From Nibrella viscosa (GTDB lineage: Bacteria > Bacteroidota > Bacteroidia > Cytophagales > Spirosomataceae), in NCBI RefSeq assembly GCF_039541875.1, contig NZ_BAABHB010000003.1, forward strand, positions 558,001 to 622,000: a stretch of 64,000 bases of DNA, given 5' to 3'. Made by a program: the position numbers and the translations under genes. The notes beneath the pieces were generated by a model. The model was not told the DNA's origin, made no database searches, and saw nothing but the letters and a program-made list of their open reading frames with translations. Below, piece after piece: positions 1-8,308 of this stretch (position 1 is the stretch's first letter; every line of letters starts with the position of its first letter).

Positions 1-381
1 GTTGAGTCGCTGCTGGATAGCCTGGGCCTGAGCCGGCGCACGTACAAAAGCCGCTATCTGGTGAAGCAGGGGGAGCAATTGCTAGCGATTGCGCAGGAAC
101 AAGTGGCGTATTTTTACACTGCCGATGAACTGTCATGACTGGTAGTGCAGGACGGTCGTCGGTTTATCGTCGACTACACGATGGAGGACCTGGAAACGCT
201 GGTGGACCCCCGGCAGTTTTTCCGGCTGAACCGGCAGTACCTAGCCAACCTATCAGCCATTCAGAAGATACATAACTATTTTAACGGCAAGCTGAAGCTG
301 GAACTCCGGCCGGAGTCGGCTGAGGAGGTGCTGGTGAGCCGCGAACGCGCTCCTTCCTTCAAGAACTGGCTGGATGGGTAA
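1..381 (+). pseudogene. LytTR-family response regulator, 3' part, interrupted by in-frame TGA
   Basis: The reading frame is open from base 1, so the gene begins outside the window. The residues before and after the stop match a LytTR DNA-binding domain of the LytR/AlgR family: a KSRYLVKQGEQL strand, then an AYFYTADEL segment, and later DPRQFFRLNRQYLANL and the FNGKLKLEL to VSRERA end. A TGA at 136-138 lies in the same frame, where family members usually carry an aromatic residue followed by LV. A GTG at 145 could restart translation but would give only 78 residues lacking the first strands. Either this is a recent nonsense mutation (for example Trp TGG to TGA) or a sequencing error. Such regulators normally sit beside a LytS-type histidine kinase, which would be upstream and is not visible. 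Confidence 0.75.
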
Positions 382-387
382 TAGTCG

Positions 388-831
388 TTACGGCGCTACA
401 GCCTGGCCGGATGGTTTAGCGCATTGGGCTAACTGTTCGCGTACCGTTTTTATGTCTGTCGTGACGGTTTCATTACCCCACTTGTTATAGATGTACGTAG
501 CTATCTCCGCTATCTCCAGTTCGCTCAACTGCGGATTGGCAGGCATAATCCGGTTGTAGGTCTGGCCGTTTACTATAATCGGTCCCTGCTGTCCAGACCG
601 GATCAGGCAAATCACACTGTCTTTTTTTGCCAGATAATCGGAGCCGTTGAGGGGCGGGTATAAATTGGCCAGACCGGTGCCATCGGCCTGGTGGCAGTTG
701 GCGCAATACGTCTTGTATAACTGCTTTCCTTCGGTAATGTATTTCTGCCGCTTAATTTCTTCCTCACTCTGGCAGGCATTGACGAGGAGTAGTAATCCAA
801 CAACATAATTAATCTGAATAGTCTCTCTCAT
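388..831 (-). CDS. c-type cytochrome lipoprotein
   Basis: A 147-residue predicted lipoprotein: hydrophobic signal peptide with lipobox VNAC (Cys20), then one class I cytochrome c domain. The haem motif CANCH is at residues 43-47 and a likely distal Met follows in the IMPANPQLSE stretch, the usual order for mono-haem cytochromes. It would carry electrons at the periplasmic face of a membrane; the partner is not shown by the sequence. The start ATG overlaps the stop of the upstream SCO gene in an ATGA, so the two are translationally coupled. SCO plus cytochrome c suggests a role around a haem-copper oxidase, although no oxidase subunit lies here. Confidence 0.9.
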   Translation of the reverse strand: MRETIQINYVVGLLLLVNACQSEEEIKRQKYITEGKQLYKTYCANCHQADGTGLANLYPPLNGSDYLAKKDSVICLIRSGQQGPIIVNGQTYNRIMPANPQLSELEIAEIATYIYNKWGNETVTTDIKTVREQLAQCAKPSGQAVAP

Positions 832-1484
832 TGCGTATACTCTGCCAGCAGCTTATCTATATCGCCCATCAGCTTATTAACACCTTCTTCCGTAGTTCCG
901 TCATATACTCCCCGAACGCGCTTTTCTTTATCGATCAGGATAAAGGCCCCGCTGTGGACCACGCCACCGGGTGCGGTTTTATCTTCGGCGGCTGTTACCA
1001 TATAGCTTTTCTGACCAATCTCGTAAATGTCTTCTTTAAGACCCGTCACAAACAGCCACTGACGACCCGAAACGCCCAGGTTTTCGGCAAACTCCTTCAG
1101 CACCGCAACCGAGTCGTGCTCGGGGTCAATGGTGTGGGAGAGCATCATCACGTCCGGGTTGCCCTTATAGCGGTCATATACCCGCTTCATCTGCGTTTTC
1201 ATTTTAGGGCAGATGGTGGGGCAGTTAACAAAAAAGAAGTCGGCTACGTAGATCTTGCCGTCGAGCGTGTTGGCCGTCACCGTGTCGTTGTACTGGCTGA
1301 CGAAGCGAAAGTTCGGTATGGTATGGTCAACCGAATCGACGACTTCTTTGCCGTTGACTGTTTTGGTAACGGCCTGTTTCTCCCCAAGCACCGGCAGGCG
1401 GTTATTGGATGGTCCGCAGCCCGCTACCCCTACGAGCAGTCCCAGCAGAACAAGCAGGTTATTGGCTGAGGTACTGGCGGGCAT
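828..1484 (-). CDS. SCO1/SenC-family copper chaperone lipoprotein
   Basis: About 218 residues with a lipoprotein signal peptide (lipobox VAGC, Cys23) and a thioredoxin-fold SCO domain. The copper-binding residues are visible: the CPTIC motif (CxxxC) after the FFFVNCP strand and the conserved His in VVHSGAF near the C-terminus. SCO proteins deliver copper to, or reduce, the CuA centre of cytochrome oxidase. The ATG at 1484 was chosen over upstream in-frame starts because it puts the signal peptide at the N-terminus; it makes a 26-bp overlap with the end of the preceding gene. The stop overlaps the next start (ATGA). A regulatory or redox role instead of CuA assembly is possible. Confidence 0.88.
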   Translation of the reverse strand: MPASTSANNLLVLLGLLVGVAGCGPSNNRLPVLGEKQAVTKTVNGKEVVDSVDHTIPNFRFVSQYNDTVTANTLDGKIYVADFFFVNCPTICPKMKTQMKRVYDRYKGNPDVMMLSHTIDPEHDSVAVLKEFAENLGVSGRQWLFVTGLKEDIYEIGQKSYMVTAAEDKTAPGGVVHSGAFILIDKEKRVRGVYDGTTEEGVNKLMGDIDKLLAEYTQ

Positions 1485-1929
1485 CGTTAATGCTGCTATT
1501 GATTTTCTCTTTAACATTGGCAATTTTGTCTTTTTCCTGTTCCAGATATCGGAGGGCCTGCGCCTGATCCAGTTGCTTAAGCGTATCGGCATTGTACCGG
1601 CTCATCCAGTCCATCATCAGGCTATCGGCTTCTTTCAGCCGCTGACTTAGCCGCATTGCCTGGGCTTTTTCATCGTCGGCGCGGACCGTTGCCGAAGCTG
1701 CCTGTGCAGTGGAACCAGCCTTATCGAGGCTGTCGATGCGCTGAGTAAGCTGTTTGCGAAGGATCATCACGGAGTCAATGCGGGGCATAACTTCATCGTG
1801 AATAGCAAAGACTTCTTTTTCGGTCTCCTGGACTTTTTCGCCATCGTTGGTCGAACAGGCAGTAATGCTCAGAACAAGCGCAACGGCTGCAACGGTGGGG
1901 GCAGACAAGATACGGTGTAGTGATAACAT
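1459..1929 (-). CDS. Small coiled-coil lipoprotein of unknown function
   Basis: A 156-residue predicted lipoprotein (lipobox ITAC, Cys25). The mature part is rich in Lys, Glu, Gln and Asp and alternates hydrophobic and charged residues as in helical coiled coils; no enzymatic motif is visible. Related small proteins in Cytophagales are often labelled viral A-type inclusion protein-like, which says nothing about function. It lies 24 bp downstream of recN and overlaps the SCO gene by 26 bp, so it is probably co-transcribed with the copper chaperone and cytochrome c. Its periplasmic location and neighbours hint at a part in that electron-transfer module, but this is inference only. Confidence 0.7.
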   Translation of the reverse strand: MLSLHRILSAPTVAAVALVLSITACSTNDGEKVQETEKEVFAIHDEVMPRIDSVMILRKQLTQRIDSLDKAGSTAQAASATVRADDEKAQAMRLSQRLKEADSLMMDWMSRYNADTLKQLDQAQALRYLEQEKDKIANVKEKINSSINDARQYLSQ

Positions 1930-1953
1930 AGGTTTACAATAATAAAACAGGCA

Positions 1954-3624
1954 TTAGGTAGCCGCCGGCGCATTCTGCGTCAGAATTTCGCGGGCGTTAT
2001 TAATCGAACTGGCCGAGGGGTTTTTGCCGCCGATCATCTGCGCAATTTCGGCTACGCGCTCCTCAAAGTTCAACTTTTTGATCCGGCTGACGGTTTTGGC
2101 GGCCGAGTTATCTTTATACACAAAATAATGGGCCGCGCCCTGGGCAGCAATCTGGTGCAGGTGCGTAATGGCAATAATCTGGTGGCTGTGGGCCATGTCG
2201 CGCATCATCTGACCCATTTTGATGGCAATTTCACCCGATACCCCGGTGTCAATTTCGTCAAATACGATGGTCGGCAGGGAGCGCTTGCTGGCCAGAATGT
2301 ATTTAATAGCCATCATCAGCCGCGAAAATTCGCCACCAGAGGCTACATTTTTCAATTGCTGCGGTTTTATGCCCTTGTTGGCGCTGAACAGGAAATTTAC
2401 GGTATCAATACCCGTCGGCGTTGGTTTGCCCGTCTCCGACAGGATCTGGAGCGAAGCATTGGGCATCCCCAGATCATGCAACAGGGAGCCTACTTCTTTC
2501 TCAATGAGTTTGAGGACCTTCTGCCGGGCTTTGGATAATTTCTCGGCGCTGCTGTCAAGCTTATTGCGGGCGGCTTCGGCCTGGGCTTTGGCGGCTGCCA
2601 GCTCATCATCCAGGTTCAAGACCTTACTGACTTTCTGCCCCAGTTCGGCCTGAATGCTCAGCAGTTCGGCAATATCGGCGGCCTGGTGTTTGGTCTGTAG
2701 CTGGTAAATCAGGTTCAGGCGTTCGCGGATGGTTTCGGCCCGTGTGTCATCTACTTCCACACTTTCCTGCTCGGTGCTGATTTCGCCGGCCAGATCCCGC
2801 AATTCGATCAGTGTACTCTGTGCGCGCTCCTGTAATTGGAGGTACTGGTCCGACAGTTTGCTGATGTGGTTCAGGTTGCTGACGGCACTCTTCAGAAACG
2901 ACACCACCGACTGTTCGGCATTGTCCAGGTATTCGTACGCCAGTTGCAGCCGTTCTTTAATCTCTTCGGCATTCTCCAGAATGGTCAGTTCCTGCTCCAG
3001 AGACTCCTGTTCGTCGGCCTGCAACTGGGCTTTAGCCAGTTCTTCGTACAGAAAGTTGTTGTAGTCGAATTCCCGGCGCATGGCGTTGGCTTCTGAATGC
3101 AGTTGTTCAAAAGCTGACTGTCTTTGCCGGTATTCCTGATAATCAACGCGGTATCGACGAAGCAATTCGTCGTCCTGCGCGTAAGTGTCCACAATCTGTA
3201 ATTGAAACTCGTTGGAGCCAAGCAGGATCGAGTCGTGCTGCGAGTGAATGTCCATTAGTTGGCTGGTTACCCGTCGGAGGGTTTCCAGATTGACGGGAGT
3301 ATCGTTGACAAACGCCCGCGTTTTGCCGCTTGGGCTGATTTCCCGCCGGACAATACAGGTGGGGGCGTAGTCCAGTTCCTCCTCCTCAAAAATGGTTTCA
3401 ATCACGTAGCCCGATACCGCAAAGGTGCCTTCAATCACACATTTCTGATCGGGGTTATAGAGTACCCGCGTATCGGCCCGGTTACCCAGCAGAAGGCCGA
3501 TGGCCCCCAGCATAATTGATTTCCCTGCACCGGTTTCGCCCGTTATGATATTCAACTCGTGATCGGGCGCCATCTCGAGTTGTTCGATCAGTGCGTAGTT
3601 CTTAATAATCAGATGCGATAGCAT
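1954..3624 (-). CDS. recN: DNA repair protein RecN
   Basis: The 556-residue length is typical of RecN, an SMC-like ATPase used in double-strand break repair. The Walker A motif GETGAGKS is at residues 29-36. A long coiled-coil arm rich in Glu, Gln, Leu and Ala occupies the centre. The C-terminal half has the ABC signature region NVASGGEFSR and the Walker B/D-loop stretch FDEIDTGVSG, then the ITHLHQIAAQG switch segment. The order coaBC, DUF4835, recN is a common Bacteroidota arrangement. A heptad-arm palindrome fills the gap upstream (3666-3731). No LexA-type operator was recognised. Confidence 0.97.
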   Translation of the reverse strand: MLSHLIIKNYALIEQLEMAPDHELNIITGETGAGKSIMLGAIGLLLGNRADTRVLYNPDQKCVIEGTFAVSGYVIETIFEEEELDYAPTCIVRREISPSGKTRAFVNDTPVNLETLRRVTSQLMDIHSQHDSILLGSNEFQLQIVDTYAQDDELLRRYRVDYQEYRQRQSAFEQLHSEANAMRREFDYNNFLYEELAKAQLQADEQESLEQELTILENAEEIKERLQLAYEYLDNAEQSVVSFLKSAVSNLNHISKLSDQYLQLQERAQSTLIELRDLAGEISTEQESVEVDDTRAETIRERLNLIYQLQTKHQAADIAELLSIQAELGQKVSKVLNLDDELAAAKAQAEAARNKLDSSAEKLSKARQKVLKLIEKEVGSLLHDLGMPNASLQILSETGKPTPTGIDTVNFLFSANKGIKPQQLKNVASGGEFSRLMMAIKYILASKRSLPTIVFDEIDTGVSGEIAIKMGQMMRDMAHSHQIIAITHLHQIAAQGAAHYFVYKDNSAAKTVSRIKKLNFEERVAEIAQMIGGKNPSASSINNAREILTQNAPAAT

Positions 3625-3665
3625 ACGATTGGCTCCTCACTTCTTTAACAACGCCGTTCGGAAAT

Positions 3666-3731
3666 TAAGTTTCAAGTTTCAGGTTGGGTATGTTTTTGGC
3701 GCAGTTTAGCTTGAAACGTGAAACCTGAAAC
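3666..3731. repeat. Heptad-arm palindrome A
   Basis: Imperfect inverted repeat in the gap between recN and the DUF4835 gene. The left arm (3666-3684) is built of 7-bp steps such as AAGTTTC and the right arm (3708-3731) carries the complementary GAAACNT steps. The loop around 3697-3710 reads GGCGCAGTTTAGC. It has the same design as the other palindromes of this window and nearly fills its intergenic gap. Confidence 0.75.
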
Positions 3732-3735
3732 AATT

Positions 3736-4638
3736 TTAGCGAAGCAACTTCCGGTACGCTTCGGTTTTTGCCGGATCCAGAAACGACAGCAAATCAAACG
3801 CTTTTTTGCGTTCGACCGGTGTTCCTTCAAACATTATGTTGAATAATTCTTCGGATTTGGCATCGAAGAAGGAGTTGAGGAGTACTGCATTGGGTTTCTG
3901 CTGGGTGATATTGCGGATAACCGTTAATAAGTCAAGCACCTGCTGGCGGACCTGCACCGGATTATTGGCAAAGTTGTCAAGGCCTTGCCGGTGATAGGCA
4001 TAGTAGCCTTCGCGGAAGGGGATCAGTTGCTGGCTCTGTAGGTTTTCGATAAGCCAGTACCGGTTACGGCGGTCACCGCTCGCCTGCCAGGAGGGGCTTG
4101 GCGAACTCTGCTGCGCCAGGTTCATGATGTTATAGGCATTCTGGATAAAGATATTGCCGCCCTGTTTGCTGAAGCTGTCGTAATCGGCGGCCAGAATAAC
4201 ATTGGCGTAAAAGGCCATCAGCGAGGTTAGCTCGTCGGAGTACACATTGTCGCGGAAGAAAACGGGTGTAGTAGGCAGCCACGCAAAATTAAAGGCCCGG
4301 TCGACGTAGCTGAAGATTGGGGTTTCATACGAGGTGCCGTAGACTGGGCGGGTGACAGCGATCTGAGCATTCCCCTCAAATACGCCCTGAGAGACCGATT
4401 TTGTGAGATTAATGTTCAGAATACAGTTGATCCGCTCCGCAGGCCCGTACTGATCGTTGGTCCAGCGACGGGTATTCATAAACTCTGAAATGACGCTTTT
4501 CAACTGGTTAAAGTACCCGAAATCCGTCTTCTGCTGGGCAAACAGTTGATCGTAGTTCAGGTTTACCTGGCAATTCAGTTCCTGCGCCTGAGCGGGCAGG
4601 ATGAGGAGGGAATAGAGTATGATTTTAATTAGCTTCAT
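3736..4638 (-). CDS. DUF4835 family secreted protein (PorD-like)
   Basis: A 300-residue protein with a short signal peptide ending near AQAQ, followed by the DUF4835 domain over the rest of the chain: an early ELNCQVNLNY segment, a central FFRDNVYSDELTSLMAFYAN segment, and a C-terminal LNSFFDAKSEELFNI segment followed by FDLLSFLDP. From memory this family is named PorD in the type IX secretion literature; that name is stated with moderate confidence and the biochemical role is unknown. It sits between coaBC and recN, a typical Bacteroidota neighbourhood. Palindromic elements occupy both flanking gaps. With the PorE-like protein at 11595 it suggests part of the T9SS accessory set is encoded here. 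Confidence 0.85.
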   Translation of the reverse strand: MKLIKIILYSLLILPAQAQELNCQVNLNYDQLFAQQKTDFGYFNQLKSVISEFMNTRRWTNDQYGPAERINCILNINLTKSVSQGVFEGNAQIAVTRPVYGTSYETPIFSYVDRAFNFAWLPTTPVFFRDNVYSDELTSLMAFYANVILAADYDSFSKQGGNIFIQNAYNIMNLAQQSSPSPSWQASGDRRNRYWLIENLQSQQLIPFREGYYAYHRQGLDNFANNPVQVRQQVLDLLTVIRNITQQKPNAVLLNSFFDAKSEELFNIMFEGTPVERKKAFDLLSFLDPAKTEAYRKLLR

Positions 4639-4654
4639 GGCTTACTTGAATGTT

Positions 4655-4756
4655 GGAATAGAACGCGGATGACGCGGATTGGGCGGATATAAAAGGATTT
4701 AATTTATAAAAAATCTGCGTGAATCTGCCCAATCCGCGTCATCCGCGTTCTATTCC
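4655..4756. repeat. Palindrome K with 9-bp arm units, overlapping the coaBC stop
   Basis: A near-perfect long inverted repeat: left arm 4655-4688 and right arm 4723-4756, each about 34 bp, with an A/T-rich loop. The arms are stepped in 9 bp (AACGCGGAT, GACGCGGAT, TGGGCGGAT), whereas the other palindromes here use 7 bp. The right arm runs into coaBC, supplying its stop codon (4750-4752) and last codons. It could act as an RNA hairpin between coaBC and the DUF4835 gene. Confidence 0.9.
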
Positions 4757-5964
4757 CCACGTTCTATTAATTTTCTTTCAATTAAAGATACCAAATCTTC
4801 TGCTACACCCTGCTTCGATTTCAGCGCAAATTCGGTCGTCTGCTCGTCTTTGTCAATAACGGTAATTTTATTGGTATCGTGTCCGAAACCGGCCCCCGCG
4901 TCGCGCAACGAATTCAGCACAATCCAGTCGAGGTTTTTGGCGTGAAGTTTTTTCAGGGCGTTACTGTGCTCGTTATCCGTTTCCAGCGCAAAGCCCATCA
5001 GCAGTTGACCCGGCTGCTTGCGCGTGCCCAGAGTAGCAGCAATATCAATCGTTTTGGTCAGTTCCAGCGAAAATACCGATTCTGATTTCTTGATCTTCCG
5101 GTCGGCGGGCGATAAGGGTGTATAATCGGCCACGGCAGCATTCAGAATAGTTACGTCGGCTTGCGGAAATACCCGGGCCGCAGCTTCGTACATTTCCTGC
5201 GCCGAGCGGACATTAATGCGCCGGATAGCCGGGTCAGGCAGCGAGCGGCCGGTGGGGCCGCTGACGAGCGTCACGTTGGCCCCGGCCAGACAAAAAGCAT
5301 GGGCAATAGCGTAGCCCATCTTGCCGGTTGAGTGGTTGCTGATGTAGCGGACCGGGTCGATGGGTTCCTGCGTTGGGCCGGCCGTAATCAGAATATGTTT
5401 ACCGGTCAGGGCTGTTCGCCGGGCAAAATGGCGCTTCAGCGCCTGTACAATTGTTTCCGGCTCGGCCAGGCGGCCCTCGCCAATCAGCCCGCTGGCCAGT
5501 TCGCCATGTTCAGCCTGAATAATGTAATTGCCGAAGGAGGCCAGGCGGTTCAGATTTTCTACCGTAGTTGGGTGGCGGTACATATCCAGGTCCATAGCCG
5601 GTGCAAAATACACCGGACACTTTGCCGACAGGTACACCGCCGAGAGCAGGTCGTCGCAGAAGCCGTGGGCGCAGCGGGCCAGCGTATGCGCCGAGGCCGG
5701 GGCAATCAGCAGTACATCGGCCCAGAGACCCAGTTCAACATGGTTGTTCCAGGTGCCGGTGTTCGCGTCGCTCATAAACGCTGACAGGGCCGGGCGTTTC
5801 GACAACGTAGCCAGCGTCAGCGGTGTAATAAAGTCTTTAGCCGTTTCGGTCATTACTACCTGCACCTCGGCACCGGCTTTGACCAGCAGCCGCACCAGCA
5901 GCGCCGATTTGTACGCCGAAATACTGCCCGTAACTCCTACCAGAATGCGCTTCCCGGAAAGCAT
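4750..5964 (-). CDS. coaBC: Bifunctional phosphopantothenoylcysteine decarboxylase / phosphopantothenate-cysteine ligase
   Basis: This 404-residue fusion catalyses two consecutive cytosolic steps of coenzyme A synthesis: joining cysteine to 4'-phosphopantothenate (CoaB) and decarboxylating the product (CoaC). The N-terminal flavoprotein CoaC domain shows GVTGSISAYKS, the NNHVELG segment with the active-site His, the PASAHT motif and PAMDLDMY (the PxMNxxMW-type motif in its Bacteroidota form). The CoaB half begins near residue 190 with ILITAGPTQEPIDPVR, SNHSTGKMG and VSGPTG, and ends with NKITVIDK. Length is normal. The last codons lie within the arm of palindrome K. Confidence 0.97.
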   Translation of the reverse strand: MLSGKRILVGVTGSISAYKSALLVRLLVKAGAEVQVVMTETAKDFITPLTLATLSKRPALSAFMSDANTGTWNNHVELGLWADVLLIAPASAHTLARCAHGFCDDLLSAVYLSAKCPVYFAPAMDLDMYRHPTTVENLNRLASFGNYIIQAEHGELASGLIGEGRLAEPETIVQALKRHFARRTALTGKHILITAGPTQEPIDPVRYISNHSTGKMGYAIAHAFCLAGANVTLVSGPTGRSLPDPAIRRINVRSAQEMYEAAARVFPQADVTILNAAVADYTPLSPADRKIKKSESVFSLELTKTIDIAATLGTRKQPGQLLMGFALETDNEHSNALKKLHAKNLDWIVLNSLRDAGAGFGHDTNKITVIDKDEQTTEFALKSKQGVAEDLVSLIERKLIERGE

Positions 5965-5973
5965 AGACGTAAT

Positions 5974-6035
5974 GAGTGAAGAGTTAAGAGTTAAAAAAGC
6001 GTGCGCCAGCTAACTCTTAACTCTTAATTCTTAAC
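5974..6035. repeat. Heptad-arm palindrome B
   Basis: Inverted repeat with three 7-bp steps on the left (GAGTGAA, GAGTTAA, GAGTTAA at 5974-5994) and the complementary CTCTTAA steps on the right (6011-6035). The loop at 6001-6010 is GTGCGCCAGC, the reverse complement of GCTGGCGCAC, close to the GCTGACGC core seen in other elements. It directly follows the rpoZ terminator and precedes coaBC. Confidence 0.85.
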
Positions 6036-6081
6036 TAAAAAGGGCCGCACGCTCGGAAACCTGTCCGTTGTCGTGCGGCCT
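6036..6081 (-). terminator. Rho-independent terminator downstream of rpoZ
   Basis: On the minus strand a GGCCGCACG stem, a loop of about 20 nt and the complementary CGTGCGGCC are followed by CTTTTT. It lies 22 bp beyond the rpoZ stop and would separate rpoZ from coaBC. Confidence 0.75.
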
Positions 6082-6103
6082 TCTGCTCATAAAGAACGAT
6101 TAA

Positions 6104-6418
6104 TTATTGTTGCTCCTCGTCGGCGTTGTTGCGCCAGTAGATCTTGCCTTCCAGAAACTCATCGGTGGCAAGGGTAGTTGGTTTCGGCATCCGCTCGTAA
6201 TACTTGGAGATCTCGATCTGTTCCCGGTTTTCAAATACCTCTTCCAGGTTATCAACGGCCGACACAAACTCCGATAATTTATTGCTCAGTTCTTCTTTCA
6301 TTTTGGAAGAGATCTGACGGGCACGTTTTGAGATAACCGATACAGATTCGTAGAGGTTGCCGGTGGCGGCTGCAATCTTATCGGTATCGCGGGTAATCAA
6401 TGATGGATTTGTTGCCAT
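6104..6418 (-). CDS. rpoZ: DNA-directed RNA polymerase omega subunit (Bacteroidota type)
   Basis: A 104-residue protein of the Rpb6/omega family. The conserved helix NLYESVSVISKRARQISSKMK is the region through which omega clamps the beta' subunit and aids polymerase assembly. The acidic C-terminal stretch with KYYERMPKPT and LEGKIYWRN is characteristic of Bacteroidota homologues. It lies 65 bp downstream of bamD and is followed by a clear terminator, then coaBC, matching the common bamD-rpoZ-coaBC order of this phylum. Confidence 0.93.
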   Translation of the reverse strand: MATNPSLITRDTDKIAAATGNLYESVSVISKRARQISSKMKEELSNKLSEFVSAVDNLEEVFENREQIEISKYYERMPKPTTLATDEFLEGKIYWRNNADEEQQ

Positions 6419-6483
6419 GTCGCTTGGGTAATCTATATAATGGACAATACTGTCAAACTATGCTTTGCTTAAAATGGTCCTGT

Positions 6484-7374
6484 TTAGTTGGCCGAAGTGA
6501 CTTTTGCCGGGCGGTTCGGATCAGGCGTTTTCAGTTTTTCCTTTTCTTTTTCCTGAGCAGCAATCCGGTCAATTTCTTTCAGGCTGGTCTCATACATCTT
6601 TTCGGCCGTCCTCAGAAATTTGCTGTTAGGGTATTTATCGATCAGTGCCTGATAAGCCTCAACGGCTTCCTGATACCGCTCTTTCTGCTTCGTCTCCAGA
6701 CTGTTTTTAGCCAGACTATACTGCGCATCTACTTTCAAATACGCCAGCTCTTCGTTGTACTCCGAATCCGGAAACTCTTTCTGAAAGTTATTGATGGCTA
6801 CCACCGACGATTTATACGACGCGATGTTGAAGCCACTGGTTTTATAATACAGTTTAGCCCGCTCGTAGGCCTTACGCTCCAGTTTCTTCCGCAGGTCCAG
6901 AATCATGCCCGTACATTCCTGCCGGAAGGGGCTCTCCGGATACGCGTTGATAAAGTCCTGTAATGCCGACATGGCCACTACCGTGTTCGACTGGTCCAGG
7001 TTATAATTGGGCGTGTCTTTGTACAGCGAGTAGGCGTACATATACATAGCCTCCTGGGCGTAATCGCTTCGGGCAAAGGTCTCGTAAAAGCGCTTGAACA
7101 ACTGCGCACTCACGGAGTATAGCTTCTGATGGTATTGGGTATACGCATAGTAAAACTGCGCCATCTCCGACTCCGTACTCCCCTTCAGCACCGGGATCAG
7201 CTCTTCAAACAGAATGCCCGACCGGTACCAGTCTCCTTTCTTGTAGTAGTTGACGGCTGCTTTGTACTTCTCGTCATCGGTTCCTTTTTTCTGTAAGCGG
7301 GTAAAGTCGCTACACGAAGAAAACACGACGACTAATACGCTAAACAGAATGCCAATAAAGCGACGATTTTGCAT
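6484..7374 (-). CDS. bamD: Outer membrane assembly lipoprotein BamD
   Basis: A 296-residue lipoprotein (lipobox FSSC, Cys21) made of tetratricopeptide-like helical repeats, visible in stretches such as KAAVNYYKKGDWYRSGILFEE, FYYAYTQYHQKLY and EAVEAYQALIDKYPNSKF. BamD is the essential partner of BamA in folding beta-barrel proteins into the outer membrane and sits on the inner face of that membrane. The C-terminal tail is charged and low-complexity. It leads the rpoZ-coaBC gene group. The 170 bp upstream (7375-7544) hold no recognisable gene. Confidence 0.94.
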   Translation of the reverse strand: MQNRRFIGILFSVLVVVFSSCSDFTRLQKKGTDDEKYKAAVNYYKKGDWYRSGILFEELIPVLKGSTESEMAQFYYAYTQYHQKLYSVSAQLFKRFYETFARSDYAQEAMYMYAYSLYKDTPNYNLDQSNTVVAMSALQDFINAYPESPFRQECTGMILDLRKKLERKAYERAKLYYKTSGFNIASYKSSVVAINNFQKEFPDSEYNEELAYLKVDAQYSLAKNSLETKQKERYQEAVEAYQALIDKYPNSKFLRTAEKMYETSLKEIDRIAAQEKEKEKLKTPDPNRPAKVTSAN

Positions 7375-7544
7375 AAGGACGCAAAGATAATAAAAAAACA
7401 GACCATACGGGAAGCATGGCCCAGGTAGTTACACCTCCTAAACGATGGTAAAACCGGAAAAGTGCCCCCCCTGCCGGAGAGGGTAGCCAAATTGAAGCAA
7501 TTTTATGGTATTTTAACAAGTACCGGCCGGCTACCGGTCAACCA

Positions 7545-8213
7545 TCAATGATGCCGTACCAGAAGCTTCTTAGTCGCTACTTTTTTACCATCAACGGAGA
7601 GCTGATAGAAATAAACGCCCGAATTCATATCACGGGTAATAATTCGGAGCTTACGATCAGTACGATCCAGTACATAGTCGGCCACCGGTGCCCCAAGCAC
7701 ATTCAGAAGGATAAGTTTGGCCTCTCCAATACCGGCTGAAAGCTGGTAATCGATCTCTGCTATATCGTTGGCTGGATTTGGATAGATGTTAGAGACCGAA
7801 ATTTGGTCATTGACAAACATCATATCTTCCGACTTTATAGACTGCTCACTGATTACCGGACGGATTTCGCTGGCTGGTGCAGACGTTGTAGCCGTACTTT
7901 CGGCCTGGACCGATCGGGCAGTGCCTGTAGGCTTCTGAGGGGGCGGGGTAATCAGCAGCGAACGATAGTAGGCGTTGATCGCTGAGTTTTTGCTCACGGC
8001 AACATCCCGGTCCAGACTGGCTGCGGCCGGGTGTTTCAGGAACGGAAAGTTCCGGGAGTGAATCACCCGGGAACTAGTCGGTACCGAAGGGGTAGTTGTT
8101 TTGCGGCCCAACTCCAACCGGCTTCGGTTCGGCCCATCGGTTTGGGCTCGAAGCGAAACGGTAGCCAGTAGCAGACCGATCAGACAACCATATATACGTA
8201 AAGTTTGTTTCAT
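7545..8213 (-). CDS. Secreted protein with T9SS type A sorting domain
   Basis: About 222 residues: signal peptide ending near SLRAQ, a low-complexity Ser/Thr/Pro-rich middle without a recognised domain, and a C-terminal type A sorting domain of about 80 residues starting at ISVSNIYPNPANDIAEIDY and ending GVYFYQLSVDGKKVATKKLLV. Such a domain directs export through the type IX system and is usually cleaved or linked to surface lipopolysaccharide. The ATG at 8213 is preferred to the TTG two codons upstream. There is no catalytic motif, so cargo function is unknown. Confidence 0.85.
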   Translation of the reverse strand: MKQTLRIYGCLIGLLLATVSLRAQTDGPNRSRLELGRKTTTPSVPTSSRVIHSRNFPFLKHPAAASLDRDVAVSKNSAINAYYRSLLITPPPQKPTGTARSVQAESTATTSAPASEIRPVISEQSIKSEDMMFVNDQISVSNIYPNPANDIAEIDYQLSAGIGEAKLILLNVLGAPVADYVLDRTDRKLRIITRDMNSGVYFYQLSVDGKKVATKKLLVRHH

Positions 8214-8308
8214 TCTCAAAAATTGTAAGGATACACGTATTCAACACAAACGTATTTAAGGAAAAAGACAAAGTCAACGGCAGGGGGTCTAAAAAATTGT
8301 TAAAAGTT

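Noticed and set aside
831..1469. Plus-strand open frame opposite the SCO gene
   Set aside because: Antisense to a gene with intact copper motif; no own motif.
6400..6963. Plus-strand open frame opposite bamD
   Set aside because: Overlaps the clear bamD gene; sequence is a chance antisense frame.
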